Assembly (NCBI GenBank): GCA_019671135.1
Contig: JAHRHY010000010.1
Span: 868,001-932,000 of the forward strand
Length of the DNA stretch: 64,000 bases
Direction of reading: 5' to 3'
Source: Linnemannia hyalina
Taxonomy: Eukaryota; Mortierellomycota; Mortierellomycetes; Mortierellales; Mortierellaceae
How positions within the stretch are numbered: position 1 is the stretch's first letter; each line of letters opens with the position of its first letter. The notes beneath the pieces are model-generated. The model worked only from the letters and a program-made list of their open reading frames with translations, did not search any database and was not told the DNA's origin. Positions 23,328 to 33,301 of this stretch are shown one piece after another. The translations under genes were made by a program, and so were the position numbers.

Positions 23328-24361
23328 TGGGGAGGGTAATGGGCGAGGTAATAAATAGGCGAGTAAATATGAGTGGGGAAGCTGAGGAGAAGAGGATGAT
23401 GATGATGATAATGATAATGGAGGATGAAGGAGAAGAGGAGCCGCTTTTTTATACCCGGAGGTACCAATCTCGACGTCGACGGCTACAGCAGCGTTTGTAT
23501 TGCCGAGTAGGTCTCGACAGCTAAGGCTGAAGAGAGAGGAAATCACCCTCCCAAGGGTTCATTTTCGTTAGAGAGTAAAGTGGCCAAGTTCCCTACATGG
23601 GCAAAGCCAACCAGTCAAATTGCTAGCAAGGGCTACCGAGGAAAAACTACGACCGAACGACTAGCCAAGGCCTCTCTCTCTCTCTCTCTCTCTCTCTTTG
23701 AGAACAGAAACCATACTAGCGTTGTCGAGCTGTAACTGCCATCACCCAGGCGATTCCTTCGGTCCTAGGCGCGCGATGAAAGCAAGTTCAAGGGGGGAGT
23801 GGGTTCATTTATTTTCGTTTTGTTGTCTGGGTCGGAATCGTGTCCATGACACTTCATAACCCTCTCCTTCCTCCCTTTGTTTCGAGGGTTCCACGGATCA
23901 CGCTAAAATTTCAGCAACGGATCTAAGATTAATGGATCAAGAACCGCGTCTCATCCCTTGCATACCATCCTCCACCCCCTTGGATCCGTGGACTCTCATT
24001 CATTTGCCATTGTCTCAAAAAACTCACATGCTTGTTCTTGGCAATTTCCCCTGTGTACTCTCCTCTTGCATGCCTTGTGGGATAATAAAAAAAAAGTGTA
24101 CTCGGTAATTACCAAGGGTAACCGGTTACTCACGATCCACCTTCCCTCCTCTACGTCCACATATTGTTCTCGATCTTAGATCGGGGTACGTGAACGAAAA
24201 AAAAAACAAAAAAAAAAACAGGCATGTCGAGAAACGAAATCTACGCGCCATTGCATCATTACATTGTGCCGTGACTATTGTATATCGCAGTCCGGCTACT
24301 ACTAAACTGCGTCACAAAGCGCGACCCACACCTCTTCCATCAACCACACACCTCTTCAGTC
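23328..24361. other. Intergenic: chitinase promoter and left flank of mobile region
   Basis: Holds the chitinase upstream region, a (CT)n microsatellite at 23672-23697, A-runs near 24085 and 24200-24219, and a partial palindrome GGTAACCGGTTAC near 24118. The left end of the transposon should lie here, but I could not find a terminal inverted repeat by eye. Confidence 0.5.
23672..23697. repeat. (CT)n microsatellite
   Basis: Thirteen or so uninterrupted CT units in the chitinase upstream region. Confidence 0.9.
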
Positions 24362-25736
24362 ATGTCACAAGCAACATCAGACTTTCATCGCAAGCGTCAG
24401 CGGTCTCCAAGAAGCAATCGCGCACGCGACATCGATCAACTTCACCCTGCTGTGGAAGAGCTTATCGCGTAGGCGGACACCAATAATGAAGACACAGATG
24501 AGAGGGACTCTGACAGCAACAACGACGATGAGACAAAGGACGAGGAGGTTGAAGATGACGTTGGTAACAGGAGAGAGACTGCAAGGGAGGGAACGAGCGA
24601 CGGGACAGTTCGTCGTACACCGCAGCCTTGAGCAACTACATTCAACGGTTTCAAGGACCCTGCTCATGAGCTTTTGCTACTAAAGGCTTTGGATGCGGTC
24701 GGGCCGTTCGGTATCCAACACGGACAAACACGAGCTGCTTGGTCGAGAGTTGTTCAGTATCTGAAGGATTATGATGACAAGGAACGAGCCGAAGGTCGCC
24801 CAACAGTGTTCGACGACGTCAATCCCCGTGTATGTCAAGCCAGATGGAAAAACTTGTCGAGCGAATATGCTGAGCACGAGGCCGCTATGCTGAGCACGAG
24901 GCCGCTATGCTGAGCACGAGGCCGCTATGCTGAGCACGAGGCCGCTATGCTGAGCACGAGGCCGCTATGCTGAGCACGAGGCCGCTATGCTGAGCACGAG
25001 GCCGCTATGCTGAGCACGAGGCCGCTATGCTGAGCACGAGGCCGCTATGCTGAGAGCTACTGGAGTCAATCCACAGATAACCGACCGACTGAAGTACATG
25101 CAGCCCGTGTACGAGTTTGAACAGGCCTGCAGGAAGACAGCCGATGATAACAAGGACAAAAGACATCGCAAGAAGGCGCGGACAGAGAGTAACCGAGTGG
25201 AAGGTCTTCTTTTGTTGGAAAGGTCTCGAACAGGCCCTGTTCGAGTAGTACCAGACCTGCTTCAGCCCATACAAGGCTCTATGTCAGGGACGGAGTCTGA
25301 GTCCAGTGTCTCCGTTATCTCCAATCATACCCCAAGGACTCCCGGGATGAGAAAACGGGCCATGACAACACTGTTGACACGGCAGCTTCAGGAAGCGAGC
25401 GCATTTTTAACGACCCAGGCCGAAAACCAGTGTAGGCAACTGGACATGATGATCGAGGATCGGGAGGAACGAAGGACGATGGAGGAAGAGCGAAGGAAGG
25501 TGGAGGAAGAGCGAAGGAAGATCGAGGAGGAGCGGAGGAAGACGGAGGAGGACACTAGGCGGGAACAGGCCGCAGTACAGGAGAGACAGCAGAAGGCGCT
25601 CATGGACTTGATGGCATTGCAACCGGAGAGCATGGAGCGAATCGCCACTCAACAATCACAAACCACGAAGGAGCAGGCGGCAAGCACGGAGCGCCTTATC
25701 CTCGCAATTATGGCGGGATTCAATAAAAAAGATTGA
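24362..25736 (+). pseudogene. Broken Harbinger ORF1 (Myb/SANT-like DNA-binding protein)
   Basis: From the ATG at 24362 the frame is blocked by TAG at 24470-24472 and TGA at 24629-24631, then continues through a trihelix/Myb-like domain: ALDAVGPFGIQHGQTRAAW, SRVVQYLKDYD, VNPRVCQARWKNLSSEY. At 24867 it runs into a 20-bp tandem array whose unit length is not a multiple of three, so the frame meets a stop at 24911-24913. After the array the frame is shifted and continues to 25736 with a Ser-rich linker and a long Glu/Arg coiled coil (EERRKVEEERRKIEEE type). Read with a single repeat unit the two halves lie in one frame, so the ancestral gene was continuous. In Harbinger elements ORF1 binds DNA and takes the transposase to the nucleus. 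Confidence 0.82.
24867..25054. repeat. 20-bp minisatellite, nine copies plus a partial
   Basis: Nine identical head-to-tail copies of a 20-bp unit beginning ATGCTGAGCACG fill 24867-25046, and a partial ATGCTGAG follows. There are no mismatches between copies, so the expansion is recent or is being homogenised (or is an assembly artefact). It lies inside the ORF1 coding region. Confidence 0.97.
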
Positions 25737-25737
25737 T

Positions 25738-26871
25738 TTATTCCAACACTTGTTCCATGATAGCTGGATGGATGTACTCTCGCAGTGTAGGAGGATCAAT
25801 ACCAAACTGCTCATTTATCTTAACACCATAGTAACAAGTGTGAATATTGGTTAACAAAATAGCAAAGCGATAATGGGAGTCAATACAAGTGGACAATAAG
25901 CGGTGACTCTTAGGAAAGTCAATGCCTGAGAAATATCTAGTTACCTCCCCGAATGCCCACTCTATAACGATGCGAAGACCCGACATCGTCTGATTGAACG
26001 TCTTTGCCTCCGGGGTGAGGTTCGCGCCTGTGTAGCCAACGATCATGTGCGGGTCGGGCATATAAGCGGAATCCCCGTAAAGAGCAAGGGGCCGGCCAGT
26101 TGTATCAAAAGCGTGCTGCTCCAAGATGTCCATGATGCCAGATTGCTGATATATAGTGATGTCGTGAGTGGTGCCGGTGTATGCCTTGCTGAGATGCAGA
26201 ATGATGCCGTCTGGACCAACGACGCTCTGATACTTCAGAGCATGTACATGCTTGTGTCCGTTGTACATTGACGCTTGACTGACTGTTGGTCGATTGATCC
26301 TGCGTACGGTGCCATCGATGAATCCGAATACCGCGTTGCACTCATGGTTGCTCTGCTCATAGCACAGATCAGCATACTTTTCAAGCTTGGATGGTGTCAA
26401 TCGGTGATGATCCCAGATTAACAGCTGGTCCCAACGTAGCATGATCCACTTGACAAGATGATTGATGAGACGGGAAATGGCGCCAGTACTCCTGCGGAAT
26501 ATGGCCTCCATCCTGTTAAGCCGGGCCGGGTAGGACAAACGGTATACGGCCATGCAAAATACCGTAAGCGAATCAACGTTGTCCCTGTCGCGGCTTTTGA
26601 TCCTTGGGGGAACCTGTAGGACCTCAAGGATCTCCTCCAGTTGGGCACAAGTGAACTGAAATTCTTGTACGCAGTACTCGTCGGAATATTGGCGTACGTC
26701 AAATGAGGCATCAAGCAGAAACGGGCGGTGTAGAACTGGATTCTCGTCCTCGTCGTCCTGGTCGAACTCGTTGTCGTCAAGGCCGTAGAGCATAGCGAGT
26801 TGTGCCGCGATTACCGGCACGAGAAGGACGGCCATCTTGAACGAATGAAGAGCGATGGTCTGTAGCAGCAT
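25738..26871 (-). CDS. Harbinger-type DDE transposase (HARBI1/Tnp4 family)
   Basis: A single uninterrupted 377-aa frame. After an N-terminal helical region and a helix-turn-helix-like segment (FRRSTGAISRLINHLV, about 126-140), the catalytic core shows the DDE_Tnp_4 motifs: FGFIDGTVR with Asp186, a GTTHDITIY block, YGDSAYMPDP with Asp267, and VIEWAFGEV with Glu304. The three acidic residues are all present and no stop interrupts the gene, so the enzyme looks functional. It would cut and join element ends with a 3-bp target duplication, in partnership with ORF1. A second in-frame start 12 codons downstream (MAVLLV) is possible. Confidence 0.93.
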   Translation of the reverse strand: MLLQTIALHSFKMAVLLVPVIAAQLAMLYGLDDNEFDQDDEDENPVLHRPFLLDASFDVRQYSDEYCVQEFQFTCAQLEEILEVLQVPPRIKSRDRDNVDSLTVFCMAVYRLSYPARLNRMEAIFRRSTGAISRLINHLVKWIMLRWDQLLIWDHHRLTPSKLEKYADLCYEQSNHECNAVFGFIDGTVRRINRPTVSQASMYNGHKHVHALKYQSVVGPDGIILHLSKAYTGTTHDITIYQQSGIMDILEQHAFDTTGRPLALYGDSAYMPDPHMIVGYTGANLTPEAKTFNQTMSGLRIVIEWAFGEVTRYFSGIDFPKSHRLLSTCIDSHYRFAILLTNIHTCYYGVKINEQFGIDPPTLREYIHPAIMEQVLE

Positions 26872-27050
26872 TCAAGGAAGACATGGCATAAAGCAAATGC
26901 GAGCCACCCTTCTTCCTGCAAAAAGCTCTATAAATTAAACTTTTTTTTTAAAGGATTGGTTGACCTTTTTCCTTCTGCCACACACACAATTAACTCATTG
27001 CCAAACCTTTTTAATCCTCTTCAAACATTGTACACAGTCTCTAAAATCCC
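26872..27050. promoter_or_regulatory. Shared divergent promoter of transposase and Fanzor-like gene
   Basis: Only 179 bp separate the two divergent start codons. A TATA-like element (CTATAAATTAAA) lies near 26930, about 120 bp upstream of the Fanzor ATG, followed by a T-run and a pyrimidine-rich stretch. The compact head-to-head layout suggests that both genes belong to the same element. Confidence 0.5.
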
Positions 27051-30000
27051 ATGGACACGACAACTCTGGTAATGTCTTATTTTTCTTTCATGTCTATAAC
27101 AGCTATGTCAGCTACCTGGACTGGAGGCGCCACTGACATGTTTGTCTTGTTTTGTTATTACAGACCGAATTACTCTACATTTCGCACGACCAAGAATGGC
27201 TGGCATGGGCACCTGCTCTAATGGGTGACACGTCGCATCAGTATCAACTGTATGAAGCGTTTCACGCTCTCAAGGACACGGAGTTCACCGGAGATGTGGC
27301 CGACGTGAAGGCTAGACTTCTGGATAAACTGTTGGCTATTGAGACTCTATCTGATAGAAACGCGACGAGCGCACAACTTCAACAAACATCACCTCTGACA
27401 GCCTTCCCCCACTATGTAGCGGAAACCTTGCTGAACGCTGGAATCCGGATGCAGGGTGGTCGGAATCAAAGCGGGATTCTTCACGGTTTTGCGCTAAACA
27501 TCAAGGGTCCAAATGAGCATCACTCACACCAAGATGTCGACCCTGACCCTCCGCCGTCCACCGTGTTGTCTTTGCGTCTTGACCACCGTGGCCCTCTTTT
27601 GTTTGAGTTCCTGGCGAGGCATTTCAACTGTATCATCTACGAGTTCACCTCGGTTGGAACAGTGGATCGATTCGCCCCTGGAGACGACAACACGCCCTGC
27701 TTCTCGATGGGGTTTTTGAGGGCGTGTGATGGCATTGGAACGCCCGTGGAGTACTTTGTCCTAGGCCCTGCTCGTCATGCAGAGCCCCGTCCTTCCTCTA
27801 CGCCTTCTCCTCCTGTGCCTTTTTACGATCCCCAACACCCACACCCCGCCATCCTTCGTCATGAGAAACGCGCGAGGAAAGGAGCCAAACGGGATCGGGA
27901 GCTGACAGAGTTTGACGATAGTGCGGCGATTAAGCTGTATGCCTCTGCTTGGTAAGTTATTGCTCTTTTATCCAAAAGAAAGTAACGCCACTCAATGGAA
28001 ACGCCATGGATAAAGACTGCAGACCTCTAATCAATTTTTTTCTTTCAATCTGTTTATAGTCGTCACCGGCTGGACAACTTTATTCTTGCTGAGGCCGACA
28101 AAATTCGGAAAATGTCGCCCAAGTCCAATCCCAAGAACAGAAACGCCATTATGCAGGATCTCAAAGCACGTCTGATGACAAAACCTCAAACCCCCGACGG
28201 AGTCTTCACGGAGTACATGGAGTTGATGCAAAAGGAGCTCAACAACACCAAAATCACCCGCAGGATGGCTGAAGGCAAACTCGGAAAAGGACCGGTGATG
28301 ATTTGGCGACGGGTAGTGAGCGATGACATGGAGGTCCGGTGGAAGGAGACAGTCGATGGAGTAGTTCAAGGGTCCGACTATCAACCCAAGGGCAAGAAGT
28401 CCATGGGATCTGCTGCAAGGAACAACGTCACAAGCAGTGAGCACAAGGCCATGACGCCCCTGGTTGGATCGTCATCAACAACAACTCCAAGGCCTTCAGG
28501 GGATATGGTGGACAAGGCAAGTGTGGATATGGACAAGGACATGGATGTCGACGATGGAGGAGAGAGCAACGTCGTGGATCTTGGCAGCAAGTCCGATCCT
28601 GATGAGGATGACGCAGGCCCTAGTAATGGGTACCAGTCGTTCACCATGACGCTTCTACAGTCTCTGAGGCCCGATTTACACGAACAGCACGACGAGATTG
28701 TAGAGATACTGGAAGCAAAGCAGGATATTGCATCTGATTTCGCATCAGACGTTACCCTTCTCGGAAGGAAGGTGGTCTTGGAGGTACTAGCTTTGTTGTG
28801 GTGCTTTGAATGCATACATGCATGCATGCATTTCCAGCTGGCAACGATACACAAGGAAGGAAGAGATCGTTTTTACTAATATGTGGTTGTTGTTTTCATA
28901 TCGTAATTAGGCCGGATTGCAGTTCAAGGGTAGAACTGATGAAGGCTTTCTTTTGAGCCAGATATTCCCGGCTGGCTTTCAGTCTCGTCTGCCCAATGTC
29001 GATCTCGATACTGTACGGGTGCCCGTAGCAGCCCTGGATCCGGAGCTCGAGAGATTGATCGAGACCAAGGACGATACACCTCGAGGCAAGGATGTCCGCA
29101 GTATTTTATCTTCAGTAGCGCTGTCGTTTTTGTCTGTAAGGCACCTTGGCGTCCACGCAGACGAGGACAACACCTCAGGAAACAGAAGCACCTCCTCACC
29201 AGTCGACCACGCCTTTTGGCAGGACCTCTCTGACAGCATACGCGCCTCGTCACCATCAGCACCTTCACCAAATATCGATACAAACAGCCACCCTCTTACC
29301 AACTTTTCAAAGACCACCAGGGCTATGCTTAACGACATCTCGTCTAATTTTACCAACATCTGGGATGGTCCGTTATTCGACAAAATATTTCACACATTCT
29401 GCAACATTATTTTACGACTACATCTCACGCCGACAAAGGAAGAGGAGTGTAGAAAACGCGGGGCTCGGCAAAAGCAGGAGCGGGACGCCAAGAAGGAGGA
29501 GTCGACCATGAAGACCTCCAAGAGTCGAAAGTGCTGGTGGAAACGTCTGCGAAGCCTACAGTCAGATTTGGCCCATTGTCTCCGTCAACCGGGATCAGAC
29601 AAGAAGGCAGTCAGACTGAACACCATCACCAATGCGTTGCGAGGACTGGCGGGGTCAGAGCCTGAGATTCTTCAACTTCAGTTGCCAGGCCTGGAGGAAC
29701 AGTTGGAGGCTATGGGAAGGACTTCTGCTACGACACCAGTGGGCGATTCTCTGATTGACGCGCTATGCAGCAGAGTTGAAGCAGAAGATCAACATTGCAA
29801 CTTTCTACTGCAAGAAGAGCAGGGTGCCGTTGAAGGTGAGTTTTTGAAGGATATGTTTAATGCTCTGTTTTCATCAATTCTATTTACTATAGCAACAACT
29901 AACAATTGTTCTTGTTTCACGTCTACGATTTTTTTAGATCGGGCAAGAGATGAGTTGAAACATGCCTCAAAACCAGTGGATGAGCGGGTGCTACGGATGG

Positions 30001-32923
30001 GTAAGTGCTTTATATGACAAGTAAATTAAATGAATTTAGGTGAAAGGATAAGGCGTGTTAATACATTCGCTTATTATTTATTTGATTGCTTAGCCATGGA
30101 AACACCCCCCAACAGGATGAAAGCGCTCCTAGCCGTCTTTAAGATGCTTCTGCAGTCACCGTCGATCCATCGCAAGGTCCTCTCATCCTATGTTCGACGA
30201 TGCTGTAAGGGGGTGGACCCGACAGACGAGGAGTGTGCTACTATCGCGAATCTAGTGGAACTCCTCCGGCCATACATACCAAAGAGACGATTGCCGGAGT
30301 CTGCGTCGCGCTCCCAGGAAGAAGAGTTGCCTCAGGGATACACATTCAAAGCCCTGCCACACGTCGTTACCATGGCTCCCTTCATCATCCTCGCCGACGC
30401 CACACTCCACATTTCCGGTTATTCATCCCTCACTCGCCGCTTCACTCCCGACGTGTCACCATCAACAAACTACTCACTACCCTTAACCGGTACCTCACTA
30501 TTCGAGACACTCTTCAGTTCACAACCACTACAATTCGATGCCAACGACAATAGCAACAACACTATATCCACCTTTCCGACAAAGCAGCAGAAGCCGAGGT
30601 TATTCTTTTCCGTCTTCAATCGATTGGCCATCGAATCCGCGTGCTACGAGAGAAAACTACAGTTTGCCTACCGGTAAGATAACTCGATTTTATTGTAATA
30701 ATGATGTTCGATGAAATGAAGCATGAAGTAACTATTTTATCTAACCCTTTTCTGTTCAAATGCGTATTTTTAAACGTAGGATTGTGTTTGTTGACAGATG
30801 GCGCATCAGAGTTATGGGACACCCGCTACCTCATCAGGACGGCCTACGACAAGGCTACCCAGTCACCAGCAGCTTCGACATAAACAGGAAAAACAAGACG
30901 CCGTCTCCGTCCACAATTGATTGGAAGTCCGAGGTCCACCGTATGAACGCTGATGACGCATTGGCTCAGGCGGAACTAGATCAAGGCCTTCGGGAACTGG
31001 AATTGGCTGAGAAGAAGGTGAATGGTCTGCGCCTCAACTTGGAACTCTTGGAAGAGGACAAAAAAGACGCTGCGAGGCGTCGGAGGAAATTGGGTCGATT
31101 GCGTCGTCGGGGTGATACATCGGACGAGACCTTGCAGAGTTTGAGCGTGGCTCGGGCGGAATTCTCAACTCGTTTGGACAAGTACCAGGCTCACATCAAA
31201 CCTGTGCAGGACGCCCAACGTCAGGTCAAGGAACTACGACAGCGAGTCTACTACTGGACAAAACTGCAGTACTACACAACGCCGGAAAAGCCCGACCGCA
31301 CAACGGACAGCACATCCAGCAGTTCTGGAGTTCATTCGCAGCCAACATGGACAAGGCCCGTGTGTGAAAATCACACTGAGCGCATTGATTTGTCGGAGCT
31401 GGTTTCTCGCGGTAGACATCACGTTACCTTTGGAGCAACAGACCCAGGAATGGCCAAGATGCTGCAGACGGTGGGAATTTCGGTCAGGGATATGTCGCGC
31501 CGCTTAAACATCTACAATATGCTACAAGGTAACACGGTATTATGTTGGTGATCAATTGTGTCTCCAGAACGATATGAAGCTGCCTATTATTATTTAGGAT
31601 ACTAAATGGTTTTTTTCTGCTCAAAAACAAATAGACCTTGCCGACACACAGGACACGGAAAGGGCTTTACTCCTCCAACACGAGCTGGCGCAGGAGCTGC
31701 AGGAGCCAGTAGCCGTTCCCCCTGTGATTACTACTACAGCACCTCAAATCAATCATCTCGCACAGTCAACACAGAGTGCCAAAAAGCGACAACGCCGCAT
31801 AACCCAGGATATAACTGCCGCATACAACACTCTCAGCAACAATTCAGTGCAGCATATCTACACACCCCAGGACCTGAATAACGCCCATGCAGCCAAGTCG
31901 GCAACACGGTCCATTCTGCGCGACTTTGAACGAACTAAGGCGAATTCCAAGGACAGGAGAACCACAGAACTGCTGACCAAGAAGGCGTATGCTGCTTTGG
32001 CAGCCAAAGAGCGCCGTTTCATTCAGTCATGTGGTAAGAACAAGGCTTTTTATAGCACTGCAATTTTCTTATGCTGCCTTTCGACGATTTCACTTTACTT
32101 AGATACTGCGCCAGGGTCAACGACGGTGAACGCGAATAGGCAGGACTCGTCGACCACCACTACTCCTCCCTTGTTGGTTGATCTGACAACGGCACCTGCA
32201 TCGAGCCAAGTTCCTATACTTTTGCCAACGGAATCTGGATCGCCGAATGTTACACTATCGACAACATCATCAACCAACCAGCCCTCCCCACCGCTTGAAA
32301 TCGACGATGGCTTTTGCGAATGTGGCATGTATCACATTTCGAACCATACCTATGGATCGTACCGTCATGGGTCGCATTGTCCTCGTCGCTATCCCAAGGC
32401 TCTGCCGGTGATATTTTATGGAGGAGCCGGTACTGGCGTCGGCTCTACCATCAAGGGCTTTTCAAGGAGAGGAGGAGGAAAGACACGTGAGCAACACAGA
32501 CGCTACTGTGTCGTGGGCATAACCAACGAGAATTTGACGTCTAAACTCTGCTGTGTCTGCCTGGAGCCTGTACGCCTTGCCTCTGCCCGAAGGATCGTCG
32601 GAGGACAGATCCGCACAGTTCGAATCAATGGAAGCGTTATCTGCCAGAACGCCGTGTGCCCACTTGTTTATCAACAAAAGGCGTCATCCAACCGGGATAG
32701 AAACGCAGCCACCTGTATCGGACTCTCGGGACTTTCAACATTGCTCTCTACAGACAATCAGCCGCTGCCTCCTTTTCGGCTGCGAACCCGACCTTCTCGA
32801 CCATCAACCCTGCATGCAGCACACACCAACCCCAACAGCACCAGTGCAACTGGAATCAACAATCAATCCGGCAATGTGGCTATGATCCGCACCCTGTTGG
32901 ATCTCTATGTACATAGAGAATAG
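27051..32923 (+). CDS. Fanzor-type (eukaryotic TnpB/OMEGA) RuvC nuclease, 1,688 aa
   Basis: Nine exons join in phase: 27051-27068, 27164-27951, 28060-28783, 28911-29835, 29938-30000, 30094-30673, 30780-31528, 31635-32033 and 32103-32923. The C-terminal ~450 residues carry the split RuvC of Fanzor/TnpB. RuvC-I is FGATDPGM with Asp1254. A helical insert follows. The motif FYGGAGTGVGS precedes VVGITNENLTSKLCCVC, where Glu1558 sits at the shifted catalytic position known in Fanzors. A zinc ribbon is formed by C1565-C1568 and C1596-C1601, followed by NRDRNAA with Asp1614 and a PLPPFR tail. Known Fanzors are RNA-guided DNA endonucleases carried by transposons; activity here is inferred. Residues 1-1030 match no domain I know; a charged coiled coil (~1060-1190) precedes RuvC-I. 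A Cys/His cluster (CECGMYH, HGSHC) lies before RuvC-II. Confidence 0.87.
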
Positions 32924-33301
32924 TGAGTAAGTTTTCCATCGATCATCCAATTATTGATATCCTTTCGGCATTGATTGCATTTGTGGAGGTTAAAACTGTT
33001 GACTAACTCAATTTTCACCTGCCTAATCTATTTTGATTGCGAAAGATGTCTATCGTGGGTTTATTTTTTATCTCATAACAGGGATGCTGACAATAACGAC
33101 GAGTGGGTGAACGAGATTGAGTGAGAATGCAGATGAACGAGAATGAAGATGATGAAGAGAAAAGGGTTGAAAGAAGAGTGAGTTAAAAGAAACTAAAGAC
33201 AGGGGAGGGATGATGAGAAAAAGGGAATCCAACGAAATTAAAAAGAAAAAAAAAGGAAAACCAAAAAATACAAGGGTCAACGTTAACAGAACAAAAGAAG
33301 A
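32924..33301. other. 3' flank of Fanzor gene, possible guide-RNA region and element right end
   Basis: A 378-bp space between the Fanzor stop and the 3' end of COQ1. In known Fanzor and TnpB loci the guide (omega) RNA comes from the 3' end of the nuclease gene and this kind of flank, and reaches the element's right end. The stretch 32930-33060 is AT-rich with no coding potential. From 33100 the plus strand is GA-rich and probably belongs to the COQ1 3' UTR. No terminal repeat was recognised. Confidence 0.4.

Larger units (their letters stand above)
24362..26871. mobile_element. PIF/Harbinger-like DNA transposon, two-gene core
   Basis: Two convergent genes with the standard Harbinger pairing. 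One is a Myb/SANT-like DNA-binding protein (ORF1, +, now broken). The other is a Tnp4-type DDE transposase (-, intact). Their stop codons are one base apart. Coordinates mark the coding core only; terminal inverted repeats and the 3-bp target duplication were not located. The element may extend right to include the Fanzor-like gene, whose start is 179 bp from the transposase start. Confidence 0.8.

Noticed and set aside
24118..24133. GGTAACCGGTTAC palindrome as transposon terminus
   Set aside because: No matching inverted copy was found near 26.9-27.0 kb or 32.9-33.3 kb.
24183..24196. GGGGTACGTGAACG as a Harbinger terminal repeat start after TTA
   Set aside because: The sequence resembles a terminus, but no inverted partner is seen on the right side.
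24867..25054. CRISPR-like array
   Set aside because: The repeats are directly adjacent with no spacers and lie in a coding region; this is a minisatellite.
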